Positions 51,888 through 59,752 of a stretch of DNA of 64,000 nucleotides are shown here, piece by piece; position 1 is the stretch's first letter, and the number at the start of each line of letters is the position of its first letter. The notes under the pieces were generated by a model. It was given only the letters and a program-made list of their open reading frames with translations, did not search any database and was not told where the DNA came from. The stretch is from contig DJYQ01000012.1 of the NCBI GenBank assembly GCA_002450165.1, positions 1 to 64,000 on the forward strand, given 5' to 3'. Origin of the DNA: Prevotellaceae bacterium UBA6974 (GTDB lineage Bacteria; Bacteroidota; Bacteroidia; Bacteroidales; Bacteroidaceae). A program made the translations under genes and the position numbers.

Positions 51888-52616
51888 ATGTTTACGCTGT
51901 TCTTGACAAGCAGTCCTTGCAACGATACCGATGGCGCAATTTTCGAAAAAAACGGATTGCGCGAAGAGTTGCTGCGACAGGTCCCTGTCGGAGCCTGTGC
52001 CTTGATGGTCGCATCAGATCCCAGTGACACCTGCGGCAACGATATGGCCAGTGTGGGATTGCGAGGTACGATGGAGCGCGCAGGAATGTCGTTCGCTTCA
52101 TGGAAAATATTGGACAGGCGCAATCAGCATCAGGTTTCAGTTCTGGTAAGAGAATCGGACTTTATTATCCTGTGCGGAGGCCACGTACCTACACAACACC
52201 AGTTCTTCAGTCAGATATATTTGCGCGAGGAACTGCGTGCCTTCCAGGGAACGCTGTTGACAATCAGTGCAGGCAGTATGAACTGTGCAGACATCGTCTA
52301 TTCCTTACCCGAATACCAAGGAGAGGCAATCAGTCCTACATACCAACGATTCTTTCCCGGTCTGGGACTCACCAGTGTGCAGATTTTGCCACATTATTAT
52401 ATGTGGAAGGGAGGCAAGGTTGATGACCTTCTGGTATATGAGGAGATTGCCGCAGAAGACAGCCTGGGACGACGTTTCTATGTTTTTCCGGACGGGACCT
52501 ATCTATTCAGCAAATTCGGGTACGAGGAAATACGAGGTGAATCCTATATCATAGAAAACGGCATATTCCGCCAAATATGCGAAGACGGACAAAAGGTTCT
52601 GTTGCCTATAATCTGA
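51888..52616 (+). CDS. S51-family peptidase (peptidase E / cyanophycinase-like)
   Basis: From the ATG at 51888 (MFTLFLTSSPCNDTDG) the protein has 242 residues and a class I glutamine-amidotransferase-like fold. The nucleophile is Ser127 in TISAGSMNC (compare WSAGAN in PepE). His169 in ILPHYYM is the likely catalytic histidine, and CGGHVPTQHQF corresponds to the PepE GGN loop. It probably cleaves Asp-containing dipeptides or isopeptides. The TTG 12 bp upstream is rejected because it is part of the -7 box TACTTTTG (51871-51878), only 9 bp before the ATG. It is divergent from the ATP-grasp/esterase pair. Confidence 0.87.
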   Translation: MFTLFLTSSPCNDTDGAIFEKNGLREELLRQVPVGACALMVASDPSDTCGNDMASVGLRGTMERAGMSFASWKILDRRNQHQVSVLVRESDFIILCGGHVPTQHQFFSQIYLREELRAFQGTLLTISAGSMNCADIVYSLPEYQGEAISPTYQRFFPGLGLTSVQILPHYYMWKGGKVDDLLVYEEIAAEDSLGRRFYVFPDGTYLFSKFGYEEIRGESYIIENGIFRQICEDGQKVLLPII

Positions 52617-52741
52617 AAACTGCGTTCTAACTTTTCCACTTGGAAAATTGATTAGCCGGCCAGGGGATGGTGATGATTTTTTGTGATATTTTTAAAATTC
52701 GGAGTAAATTCTTCTTTCTTTTACCAAAAATCTGTAAATTT

Positions 52742-52940
52742 GCGCTGCATTTGGTTCACAAGACTGCGTAAATAGTCGAGTGCTAAGATGGGAATGCAGT
52801 GAGATTCTGCAACATTGCCCGATGCTGTAAGTCCTTTGTAAGGTAATACAGATGCCACTGTGTAACGGGAAGGCGTATTACTTTCGGAACGAGTCAGAAG
52901 ACCTGCCAATGCCAGCGTAGTAGAACCCTGCGGGATTACG
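52742..52940 (+). promoter_or_regulatory. Cobalamin (adenosylcobalamin-type) riboswitch
   Basis: All core elements occur in order. An outer stem pairs GCGCTG and CATTTGG (from 52742) with CCAATG and CAGCG (to about 52917). Next comes gggaatgcagtgagattctg. Then come tgccc and ctgtaag (52816-52831). GCCACTG is followed by GGGAAGGC (52854-52874), and finally the B12 box AGTCAGAAGACCTGCC (52892-52907). A likely kissing pair is GTAAT (52843-52847, L5) with ATTAC (52935-52939, L13). The -7 box TAAATTTG (52735-52742) sets the 5' end near 52748. In Bacteroidetes this RNA usually represses B12 uptake genes when B12 is plentiful. Confidence 0.92.
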
Positions 52941-53008
52941 GGGGACGAAATCAATGCTGATATGATATAACCGCACGCTATATGCGTGCTATAATGCTAT
53001 GTAGTCTA

Positions 53009-54052
53009 ATGAGAAAACTAAATTACTATCTGCTGACTCTTGCGGTGCTGGCGTTCGTTGTGATAACGGAAGCCAGTGCGCAGAGTCTTAATTCACCCTA
53101 CCTGAACAAGGTTTATGAATATGTGCCTGCCCCAGGTCAGTTTATCAACACCATGCCCGAGTGGGAAGATGGTGACGATGCAGGGACTATGGCAGCAAAG
53201 TGTACCGAACTGCTTGCCGATGAGGGTATGATTTGCCTTGGTGGCTTTGGTGGCTATGTAACTTTTGGCTTTGATCACCCAGTAGTTAACGTTGCAGGCG
53301 AGTATGACCTGTATATTATGGGTAATGCATTTGCAGGTACCGGCCTGACAGATGCAGGCAGTTCGGAGCCTGGAATTGTCATGGTCAGTCAGGATACCAA
53401 CGGAAACGGTCTTCCCGATGATGAATGGTACGAGCTTAGCGGCAGTGCCGACATAGACAGTGTCGGCAAGGTGGTGTACAACTACGGGATTACCTACAAA
53501 TACGCAGGCGAGAAGAAACCTATCGCATGGACTGACAATCAGGGAGGTAAGGGTGTTATGGTACGCAATGCATATCATGACCAGGAATATTTCCCCGCAT
53601 GGCTGACAAGTGCAGGTTCCCTGACTTTTACTGGCACGTTGCTGCCTAAGAATATGTACAAGGACAGTGAAACCGGCCAGTTTGTCATGAGGTTTCTTCG
53701 CTATGGCTATGTTGACAACAAGCCTAATCTTATTGACGGCAGAAAGAACGAGGCATGTTGCTTTAACCTGGATTGGGCAGTTGACCATGAACGCCAGCCA
53801 GTTAAGCTCAGTCAGATTGATTTTGTGCGCGTATATTGTGCCATGAACCAGATTAACGGTCTGCTGGGCGAAACCAGTACCGAATTTGCGGGTGCCGAGG
53901 ACCTGCACCCGTCAGCAGTACCTACAGCTGTGGTTGATATTGCAACATCCGGAACCCCGGAAGCCGGCATATACTACGATCTGACTGGTCGTAAGACAAG
54001 CCCCAACGCCAAGGGTGTGCTCATCACTAACGGAAAACTTATCATAAAGTAA
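53009..54052 (+). CDS. Riboswitch-controlled secreted surface protein with T9SS-type tail
   Basis: The preferred start is the ATG at 53009, which opens a signal peptide (MRKLNYYLLTLAVLAFVVIT) and gives 347 residues. An ATG 27 bp upstream (52982) is an alternative that lies in a hairpin loop. The mature protein begins with the segment YVPAPGQFINTMPEW and has a calcium-loop-like DTNGNGLPDDEWYEL (about 135-150). It ends with a short sorting tail (YYDLTGRKTSPNAKGVLITN, then GKLIIK) typical of Prevotella type IX cargo. The cobalamin riboswitch just upstream suggests a part in B12 capture at the cell surface, as with BtuG/BtuH-type proteins. This is inferred from regulation; no TonB receptor is in this operon. 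Confidence 0.8.
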   Translation: MRKLNYYLLTLAVLAFVVITEASAQSLNSPYLNKVYEYVPAPGQFINTMPEWEDGDDAGTMAAKCTELLADEGMICLGGFGGYVTFGFDHPVVNVAGEYDLYIMGNAFAGTGLTDAGSSEPGIVMVSQDTNGNGLPDDEWYELSGSADIDSVGKVVYNYGITYKYAGEKKPIAWTDNQGGKGVMVRNAYHDQEYFPAWLTSAGSLTFTGTLLPKNMYKDSETGQFVMRFLRYGYVDNKPNLIDGRKNEACCFNLDWAVDHERQPVKLSQIDFVRVYCAMNQINGLLGETSTEFAGAEDLHPSAVPTAVVDIATSGTPEAGIYYDLTGRKTSPNAKGVLITNGKLIIK

Positions 54053-54087
54053 ACTATAACATTATTAATTATTAAAATTTTCAGCTT

Positions 54088-55803
54088 ATGAAGAGAATCT
54101 TTACTCTTATGCTTGCCCTGGTGGCTGTAATAGGCATTCAGGCGCAGGGACACATCAATCTTCATCTGACAGGATGTACCGCCGCCGATGGTAATCCTAC
54201 AGAGTTAACAGATGATGACGGTTATGTCGAACTATACTTCAATGTAGAGAGCGGCTACACCTTTGCCGGAGCCGAGATTTCCGTAAAACACGGTGAGACA
54301 GAGTTCTCGGCAGAATACGGTGCATCTGCTGGGTACTATTATTTTGAGGGCGGTAATCTGTTCTTAATGTATGACGACGACATAACCGAAGATTTTGATG
54401 TAACCATTACATGTAGGGAGGAGCAGGTCGGACCAGAACTGCCAGCAGTATTCTCGCCCGCAACCTTCGAGGATCTGGAAATCGCCGGAAACAGCGTATA
54501 TCGCCCCGCATCATTTGTTCCCGGTGATAACAAGTGGCTCAGTGGTGCTGCACGTTTCAATACAAATGTAATGGACTGGAGCATGTATGGACTGGGCTAT
54601 GGCTATTCGGCAATTCAGGCGGTAAGCTACAAGGCAGGTGCAAAAGTTTCGGACACCAGTGATGCTTATTTGCCATCTGCAGTTGGCGCTGCACAGGGCA
54701 ACAATTATGCCACAATCAACATCATGAGTGCATTCGAGAAGATAAATTTCACGAAGACGACTCTCAGTGGTGTTGCCATTACCAATACGGCAACCAATGT
54801 ATCTGCATTCATCAATGGCGACGGAATGAGCGTGGAAACAATAGGAGGAGTAAAGAAATATGGCCTCCCATTCCATCAGGATGACTGGTTCCTGCTCACA
54901 ATCAAGGGTCTTGACGGTGAGACGGTTACAGGCACAATCGATTTCTATCTGGCAGACTATCGTACAGAGGGGAATTGGAAATTTGCCAAGAACTGGCAAT
55001 GGGTTGACCTTAGCTCACTTGGTGAAATTGACGGTCTGCAATTCGAATTGTCTTCGACCAAGCACAATAATTACGGTATGTCAACTTCCGCATATTTCTG
55101 CATTGACAATCTGGGCGGCCAGCCAAGCGACTGCAATTTGGGCGACATGACTGCCGCCGTTCCTGCTTCAAACCTTGATGACGATGCGGCTTATGCAGTT
55201 ACAACCGAGTATGTCGCACAATCTGTAACCTATACCCGTTCGATGACAACAGATTGGGGAACTATCTGTCTGCCATACGAGGTTAAGAGCAATGACGATG
55301 TCCAGTATTATGAATTGATGGGTGCTACGGCAGACGAACTCTCATTCCGACCCGTTACCAAGGTTGCTGCCGGTCAGCCGGCAGTATTCAGGAAACTGAC
55401 TTCTGGCAGCGACGTAGAAATCAATGCCGAGAACGTTGTGCTGAAACCCGCAGGGCAGTATTTGACAACAGCCGAAACAGTACCTTCGAACTGGATTATG
55501 AATGGCACATTGACAGGTACTACGATTCAGGGCATGGACAAGTACTTTGTCGCTCAGAACAAGTTCTGGATTGCCGAAGATGAAACCGAGGTCAAACCAT
55601 ATCGCGGCTGGTTCCAGACAACAACCCCCAACAACACCCGCAGCATGGTCATCTCGGTTATTGACGGAGATGCAACCAGCGTCCTCACGATTGACGGCAA
55701 CGGCAACCTGACCGAAGGCCAGATGTACGACCTCTCGGGCCGCAAGGTTAACGCCAATGCCAAGGGAATCGTTATCCAGAACAAGAAACTGATTATCAAG
55801 TAA
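54088..55803 (+). CDS. DUF4465-like secreted protein with T9SS-type tail
   Basis: The 571-residue protein has a signal peptide (MKRIFTLMLALVAVIGIQAQ), a beta-rich N-terminal domain (about 22-110) and a DUF4465-like domain (about 115-345; FEDLEIAGNSVYRP, SGAARFNTNVMDWSMYGLGY, FDN-type ending YFCIDNLGG). A second beta region with TDWGTICLPYEV follows, and the tail MYDLSGRKVNANAKGIVIQN then KKLIIK ends it. Sorting tails of this kind direct export by the type IX system and surface attachment. From memory, surface B12-binding BtuH proteins of Bacteroides belong to the DUF4465 group, which would fit the riboswitch 1.1 kb upstream. It follows the first surface protein by 35 bp. Confidence 0.8.
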   Translation: MKRIFTLMLALVAVIGIQAQGHINLHLTGCTAADGNPTELTDDDGYVELYFNVESGYTFAGAEISVKHGETEFSAEYGASAGYYYFEGGNLFLMYDDDITEDFDVTITCREEQVGPELPAVFSPATFEDLEIAGNSVYRPASFVPGDNKWLSGAARFNTNVMDWSMYGLGYGYSAIQAVSYKAGAKVSDTSDAYLPSAVGAAQGNNYATINIMSAFEKINFTKTTLSGVAITNTATNVSAFINGDGMSVETIGGVKKYGLPFHQDDWFLLTIKGLDGETVTGTIDFYLADYRTEGNWKFAKNWQWVDLSSLGEIDGLQFELSSTKHNNYGMSTSAYFCIDNLGGQPSDCNLGDMTAAVPASNLDDDAAYAVTTEYVAQSVTYTRSMTTDWGTICLPYEVKSNDDVQYYELMGATADELSFRPVTKVAAGQPAVFRKLTSGSDVEINAENVVLKPAGQYLTTAETVPSNWIMNGTLTGTTIQGMDKYFVAQNKFWIAEDETEVKPYRGWFQTTTPNNTRSMVISVIDGDATSVLTIDGNGNLTEGQMYDLSGRKVNANAKGIVIQNKKLIIK

Positions 55804-55823
55804 ACACTACGAAAACAACCGAT

Positions 55824-56006
55824 ATGAAAAAGACATTCGTACAGCCAATGGCACAAACAATTGCCATGGAAGCAGAAGGTCACATCCTGACAGGTTCTCA
55901 GCCAATGTCGTCCGGCGGCAGCAATGCCGGCGGCGGACCGACACAGGCAGACGTCCGTTACAATCCAATGGGAGAGTCCGGCAGCGATGTATTCCTGATG
56001 AACTGA
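55824..56006 (+). CDS. 60-residue small protein at the end of the riboswitch operon
   Basis: This small ORF begins 20 bp after the DUF4465-like gene with MKKTFVQPMAQTIAMEAEG and is rich in Gly, Ser and Asn in the middle (SSGGSNAGGG), ending DVFLMN. It has no signal peptide or membrane helix. Prevotella genomes hold many small proteins with a similar opening ('MKKTYxxP...'), usually unannotated and of unknown role; that comparison is from memory. Close spacing and codon use like its neighbours support it being real. Confidence 0.6.
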   Translation: MKKTFVQPMAQTIAMEAEGHILTGSQPMSSGGSNAGGGPTQADVRYNPMGESGSDVFLMN

Positions 56007-56011
56007 TTTGT

Positions 56012-56983
56012 TTATTCTCTACGGCCGCTCAGGTCGTAGAGAATACCATCCTTGCGGATGACAAGGCGGCCATTCACTAACAACTTGCTAACCTCGGGCT
56101 TAGCGCCTACAAAGACATCATCAATGCCCGTAGTGCGCGACAGGGAGGCAAGATCCAGTGTCTGGCCCTTTTTATTACCCCAGATGTACTCGACCAATTC
56201 AGGATAGTCGATATAAGGATTGCGGTTATGCTGGAAGTCGCTTACGGCATCCATACGGTTCAGCTCTTTCTCGGAAACAGGATCCTGACGATGCCATTTC
56301 AACAGGATATCAATTTCCCAATCCATGAATTCCAGATACTCGTTGGCATCATTTGACGGACGCATGGCATAATACGAGCCAATACCCTTGTTTCCTTTTG
56401 CCCATGTCAGTTCATCACCGTAGCATGTAGCCATGTAGAAATATGCACGTGCAAAATCCCCCTTGTATTCGTCCTTGGGTTCAAACACATAGAAAGTCTG
56501 CTCGTTATAAGTAGCCTTACCGACCTTCAGCGAACCAGCATATTTTAGATCCTGCGTAGGCACCCCCAAGGGATAGTTGCTGCGTGCACTGTTGGCTGTT
56601 GAGTTTGAGGGATTCAGATGGTAGCAGTCTTTGTACGCATCATTTTTGCTGCCGCCCCACCAGCTTTTGGCAAAACTGTGTTCAATATTGCAGCCGCTTG
56701 CCACCTGGCCAGGAGAGGAAATGACACTCCAGTCATCACAATACATATCCATGCATTCGCCTGTTACAGGGTCACGGTCGCTGTAGTAGAATACCTCCCA
56801 TGTATTACCTTTACCGCTACCGTATGGGATTGCAGTATGTGACCTGATAGCTGCGCGTATTGCAGATTTCAGTGTTTTGTCCTTCTTGCCGTCGATATTG
56901 TCGTAATACCCCTCGGGCATATCTTCGGCATACATGTTCATACTTATGGCAACTGCCATAAATGCAAGTGATATTTTTTTCAT
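56012..56983 (-). CDS. Secreted endonuclease I-family nuclease with sorting tail
   Basis: The 323-residue protein has a signal peptide (MKKISLAFMAVAISMNMYA). It has the endonuclease I domain, with the metal/catalytic segment CNIEHSFAKSWWGG and the following DCYHLNPSNSTANSARSN. The C-terminus (VSKLLVNGRLVIRKDGILYD then LSGRRE) is a short T9SS-type sorting tail. It probably degrades extracellular DNA for nutrition or biofilm turnover. It is convergent with the riboswitch operon (5 bp). A palindrome (TATTCTCTACG 56013-56023 with CGTAGAGAATA 56035-56045) covers its stop codon and last codons. Confidence 0.9.
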   Translation of the reverse strand: MKKISLAFMAVAISMNMYAEDMPEGYYDNIDGKKDKTLKSAIRAAIRSHTAIPYGSGKGNTWEVFYYSDRDPVTGECMDMYCDDWSVISSPGQVASGCNIEHSFAKSWWGGSKNDAYKDCYHLNPSNSTANSARSNYPLGVPTQDLKYAGSLKVGKATYNEQTFYVFEPKDEYKGDFARAYFYMATCYGDELTWAKGNKGIGSYYAMRPSNDANEYLEFMDWEIDILLKWHRQDPVSEKELNRMDAVSDFQHNRNPYIDYPELVEYIWGNKKGQTLDLASLSRTTGIDDVFVGAKPEVSKLLVNGRLVIRKDGILYDLSGRRE

Positions 56984-56986
56984 AGG

Positions 56987-58435
56987 TTATCTTTTAAAAT
57001 ATTTGCCTATTACAGGCAGTTTGGACAAGGGCATGTCGTGATAAACGATATGTCCGATAAATGCAAATATCAGTATAGTGTTGATTCCCATCCGTGCAGT
57101 AGCAGGCCACGACAGGGGCAGGAATTCCATTATAGCATAGAACAGGACGGTGATAGCAACATATACCATGATGCTCTTCATTGGGTAGTTGATGGGATTC
57201 TTGCGCTGTCCGACCAGATAACACAGAATCATTGCCGTAGCATAACCGGCAAAACCACCCCATGCACATGCCATATAGCTGTACTTGGGGATGAAAATCA
57301 GGTTTATTGTTATCAGCACTGCGCATCCTGCCAGCGAGAATACGGCACCATATATTGTCTTGTCAATCAATTTGTACCAAAACGACAGGTTGAAATATAC
57401 GCCCATCATAATCTCTGCCGCCATTACTATGGGAATAACCTTCAGCCCTTCCCAATAACTGCTTCCCACCATGTATTTCAGCAATGGCAGGTAAGCTACG
57501 ACACACAGGAATGCCAGTAGCGTAAAAATCAGGAAATACTTCATGCCCAAGGCGTAGGTCGTATTTTTATCCTTGTCACGGCTCTCGGCAAACACAAACG
57601 GCTCGTAGGCGTAGCGGAAAGCCTGCGTAATCATCGCCATTATCATCGCTACCTTCACGCAGGCGCCATATATGCCCAGTTCCTGTACACCCTTGAGATA
57701 GTCGGGATAAACCAGAGGGAAAATCATCTTGTCCGCCGCCTGATTCAATATGCCGGCAATACCCAGTACCAGAATAGGCCACGAGTACGAGAACATGCGC
57801 CTAAGCAATGCCAGGTCGAATTTCCACCGTATATGTATCAACTCGGGTATAAAGAAGAATGTAATCACCCCGGTACATATCAGGTTCAGGGCAAACACAT
57901 AAAATACATCCGTCTTGCCCAGGACTACAAAGTACAACAGGTTCAGACCGATATTCATCAGTATGAACAACAGTTTCAGCGAAGCAAACTTAACAGCCTT
58001 TTTCTGAAATCTCAGGTAACAGAACGGAATCGCCTGTATTGCATCAAGGGCAACCACAATGGCCATCATCAGGATGTACTCCTTGTGCCCGGTATAGCCA
58101 AGAACATTGCTGATAGGATTAATCAGCCCGAAAATACATCCAAGAAACAGCGCAGAAAGAAATCCTACCATCGCCATCGTTGTCGAGAATACCGTATGTG
58201 CATCCTCGTCTTCCCTGTTGGCAAAGCGGAAAAACGTAGTTTCCATGCCGAAGGTCAGCATTACGAGTAGCAGGGCAACATAGGCATACAGGTTTGTGAC
58301 AATGCCATATCCACCGCTCTCAGCACTTATAACATGCGTGTACAGCGGCACCAGCAAGTAATTCAGAAACCTGCCAACAATCGAGGACAAGCCATAAATA
58401 GCTGTGTCCTTGGCCAAAGATTTCATGTTTGCCAT
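56987..58435 (-). CDS. Polysaccharide flippase (MOP superfamily, Wzx-like)
   Basis: The 482-residue polytopic protein has about 14 hydrophobic segments. The N-terminus SLAKDTAIYGLSSIVGRFLNYLLV is typical of MOP polysaccharide exporters in Bacteroidetes. Such proteins flip lipid-linked glycans across the inner membrane. It lies 9 bp downstream of a deoxynucleoside kinase gene and 3 bp upstream of the endonuclease gene. No glycosyltransferases are adjacent, so it may act in a pathway encoded elsewhere. A second Met three codons downstream is an equally possible start. Confidence 0.88.
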   Translation of the reverse strand: MANMKSLAKDTAIYGLSSIVGRFLNYLLVPLYTHVISAESGGYGIVTNLYAYVALLLVMLTFGMETTFFRFANREDEDAHTVFSTTMAMVGFLSALFLGCIFGLINPISNVLGYTGHKEYILMMAIVVALDAIQAIPFCYLRFQKKAVKFASLKLLFILMNIGLNLLYFVVLGKTDVFYVFALNLICTGVITFFFIPELIHIRWKFDLALLRRMFSYSWPILVLGIAGILNQAADKMIFPLVYPDYLKGVQELGIYGACVKVAMIMAMITQAFRYAYEPFVFAESRDKDKNTTYALGMKYFLIFTLLAFLCVVAYLPLLKYMVGSSYWEGLKVIPIVMAAEIMMGVYFNLSFWYKLIDKTIYGAVFSLAGCAVLITINLIFIPKYSYMACAWGGFAGYATAMILCYLVGQRKNPINYPMKSIMVYVAITVLFYAIMEFLPLSWPATARMGINTILIFAFIGHIVYHDMPLSKLPVIGKYFKR

Positions 58436-58444
58436 AAGTCTTAT

Positions 58445-59059
58445 TCAGAACAAACCATACAACCTTTGGTCAATCTCGTCACATACCTTACGGAAATCCT
58501 CGGGATTTTCGCCATATTTGCAATTATCGCCATCGATGACAAGCAGTGGGCCCTTGTACGAAGCAATCCACTCGTCATAACGGTCATTCAGACCCTGCAG
58601 GTAATCGATACGGATAGACTGCTCATATTCACGGCCGCGCTTGGTAATCTGCGCGATTAGCGTGGGAATGCTGCTCTTGATGTAAATCATCAGGTCAGGC
58701 AGATCCACTAGGGACATCATCAGGTCAAACAGGTCCGAATAGTTCTTGAAGTCCCTGTCTGTCATGAATCCCTGCTCATGCAGATTAGGAGCAAAGATAC
58801 GCGCATCTTCGAAAATAGTGCGATCCTGTATGATAGTCTTGCTCTTTTCTTTTGATATTTCCACTACATCCTTGAAACGCTTGTTCAGGAAATAAATCTG
58901 CAGGTTAAAGCTCCAGCGACTCATGTCGCCATAAAAATCCTCCAGATACGGATTAACGTCAACGGGTTCAAAACGAGGCTCCCAGCCATAACGCTTGGCC
59001 AGCATCTTAGTCAAAGTGGTCTTGCCACAACCAATGTTTCCTGCGATTGCTATATGCAT
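58445..59059 (-). CDS. Deoxynucleoside kinase (second of a tandem pair)
   Basis: The 204-residue P-loop kinase has Walker A GNIGCGKTT at about 7-15, the dNK signature QDRTIFED and a C-terminal lid region (KRGREYEQSIRIDYLQGLN). It phosphorylates deoxynucleosides for dNTP salvage. It is a paralogue of the next gene upstream, sharing FYGDMSRWSF/YKDIHRWSF and DRDF/DRDY segments. Tandem dNK genes occur in Bacteroidetes, and in Lactobacillus two such subunits form a dAK/dGK heterodimer. Base specificity cannot be told. Confidence 0.92.
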   Translation of the reverse strand: MHIAIAGNIGCGKTTLTKMLAKRYGWEPRFEPVDVNPYLEDFYGDMSRWSFNLQIYFLNKRFKDVVEISKEKSKTIIQDRTIFEDARIFAPNLHEQGFMTDRDFKNYSDLFDLMMSLVDLPDLMIYIKSSIPTLIAQITKRGREYEQSIRIDYLQGLNDRYDEWIASYKGPLLVIDGDNCKYGENPEDFRKVCDEIDQRLYGLF

Positions 59060-59101
59060 GTCAATAAGCGCCTTTTGCGCGATTAGGTAAATTTTCCGGT
59101 A

Positions 59102-59752
59102 TCAAAACAGCCCGTAGAATATGCGGTCTATTTTCTCTGTTATGAATTTAAAGTCATCCCTGTTCTGGACAAAATCCATGTTGTCAACATCAATAGTGAG
59201 TACTCGCCCCTGGTATTTGTTCAGGATAAAATCCTCGTAACGCTCATTCAGCCCCTTCAGGTAGTCAAGCGGAATAGCTTGTTCGTAATCGCGACCACGT
59301 TTCTGTATATTGGCAACCAGGTGCGGAACACTTGCCCTCAGGTAAATCATCAGGTCAGGGGTACGTGCCACGCTTGTCATCTGCTCGAACAGCTCCAGGA
59401 ACGTCTCGTAGTCACGATCATCCATGTTGCCCATAGCTTTGTTGTTTGCTGCAAATACATGTACACCTTCAAAGATGCTACGATCCTGGATAATATCGTT
59501 TTTTGCATGCGATATGTCCAGCAAATCACGGAAACGTTCCTTTAGGAAAAAAGTCTCCAGACAAAAACTCCACCTATGGATGTCCTTGTAATAGTCATCC
59601 AGATACGGATTCTGGGCGACAGCCTCGAATCTGGCCTCCCATCCATATTTCGAGGCTAACATCTGTGTCAGCGTTGTCTTACCAGCACCTATGTTACCTG
59701 CAACGGCAATAAAGAGCCCCGTATTCCTTTCAGATTGATTATCAGTTGTCAT
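59102..59752 (-). CDS. Deoxynucleoside kinase (first of a tandem pair)
   Basis: From the ATG at 59752 (MTTDNQSERNTGLFIAVAGN) the kinase has 216 residues, with Walker A GNIGAGKTT and the signature QDRSIFEGVHVF. The longer ORF adds 31 residues that are out-of-frame ruvB sequence. The start overlaps the ruvB stop by 11 bp, so translation is probably coupled. It lies 42 bp upstream of its paralogue. Both end with the same tail (YGLF). Confidence 0.92.
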   Translation of the reverse strand: MTTDNQSERNTGLFIAVAGNIGAGKTTLTQMLASKYGWEARFEAVAQNPYLDDYYKDIHRWSFCLETFFLKERFRDLLDISHAKNDIIQDRSIFEGVHVFAANNKAMGNMDDRDYETFLELFEQMTSVARTPDLMIYLRASVPHLVANIQKRGRDYEQAIPLDYLKGLNERYEDFILNKYQGRVLTIDVDNMDFVQNRDDFKFITEKIDRIFYGLF

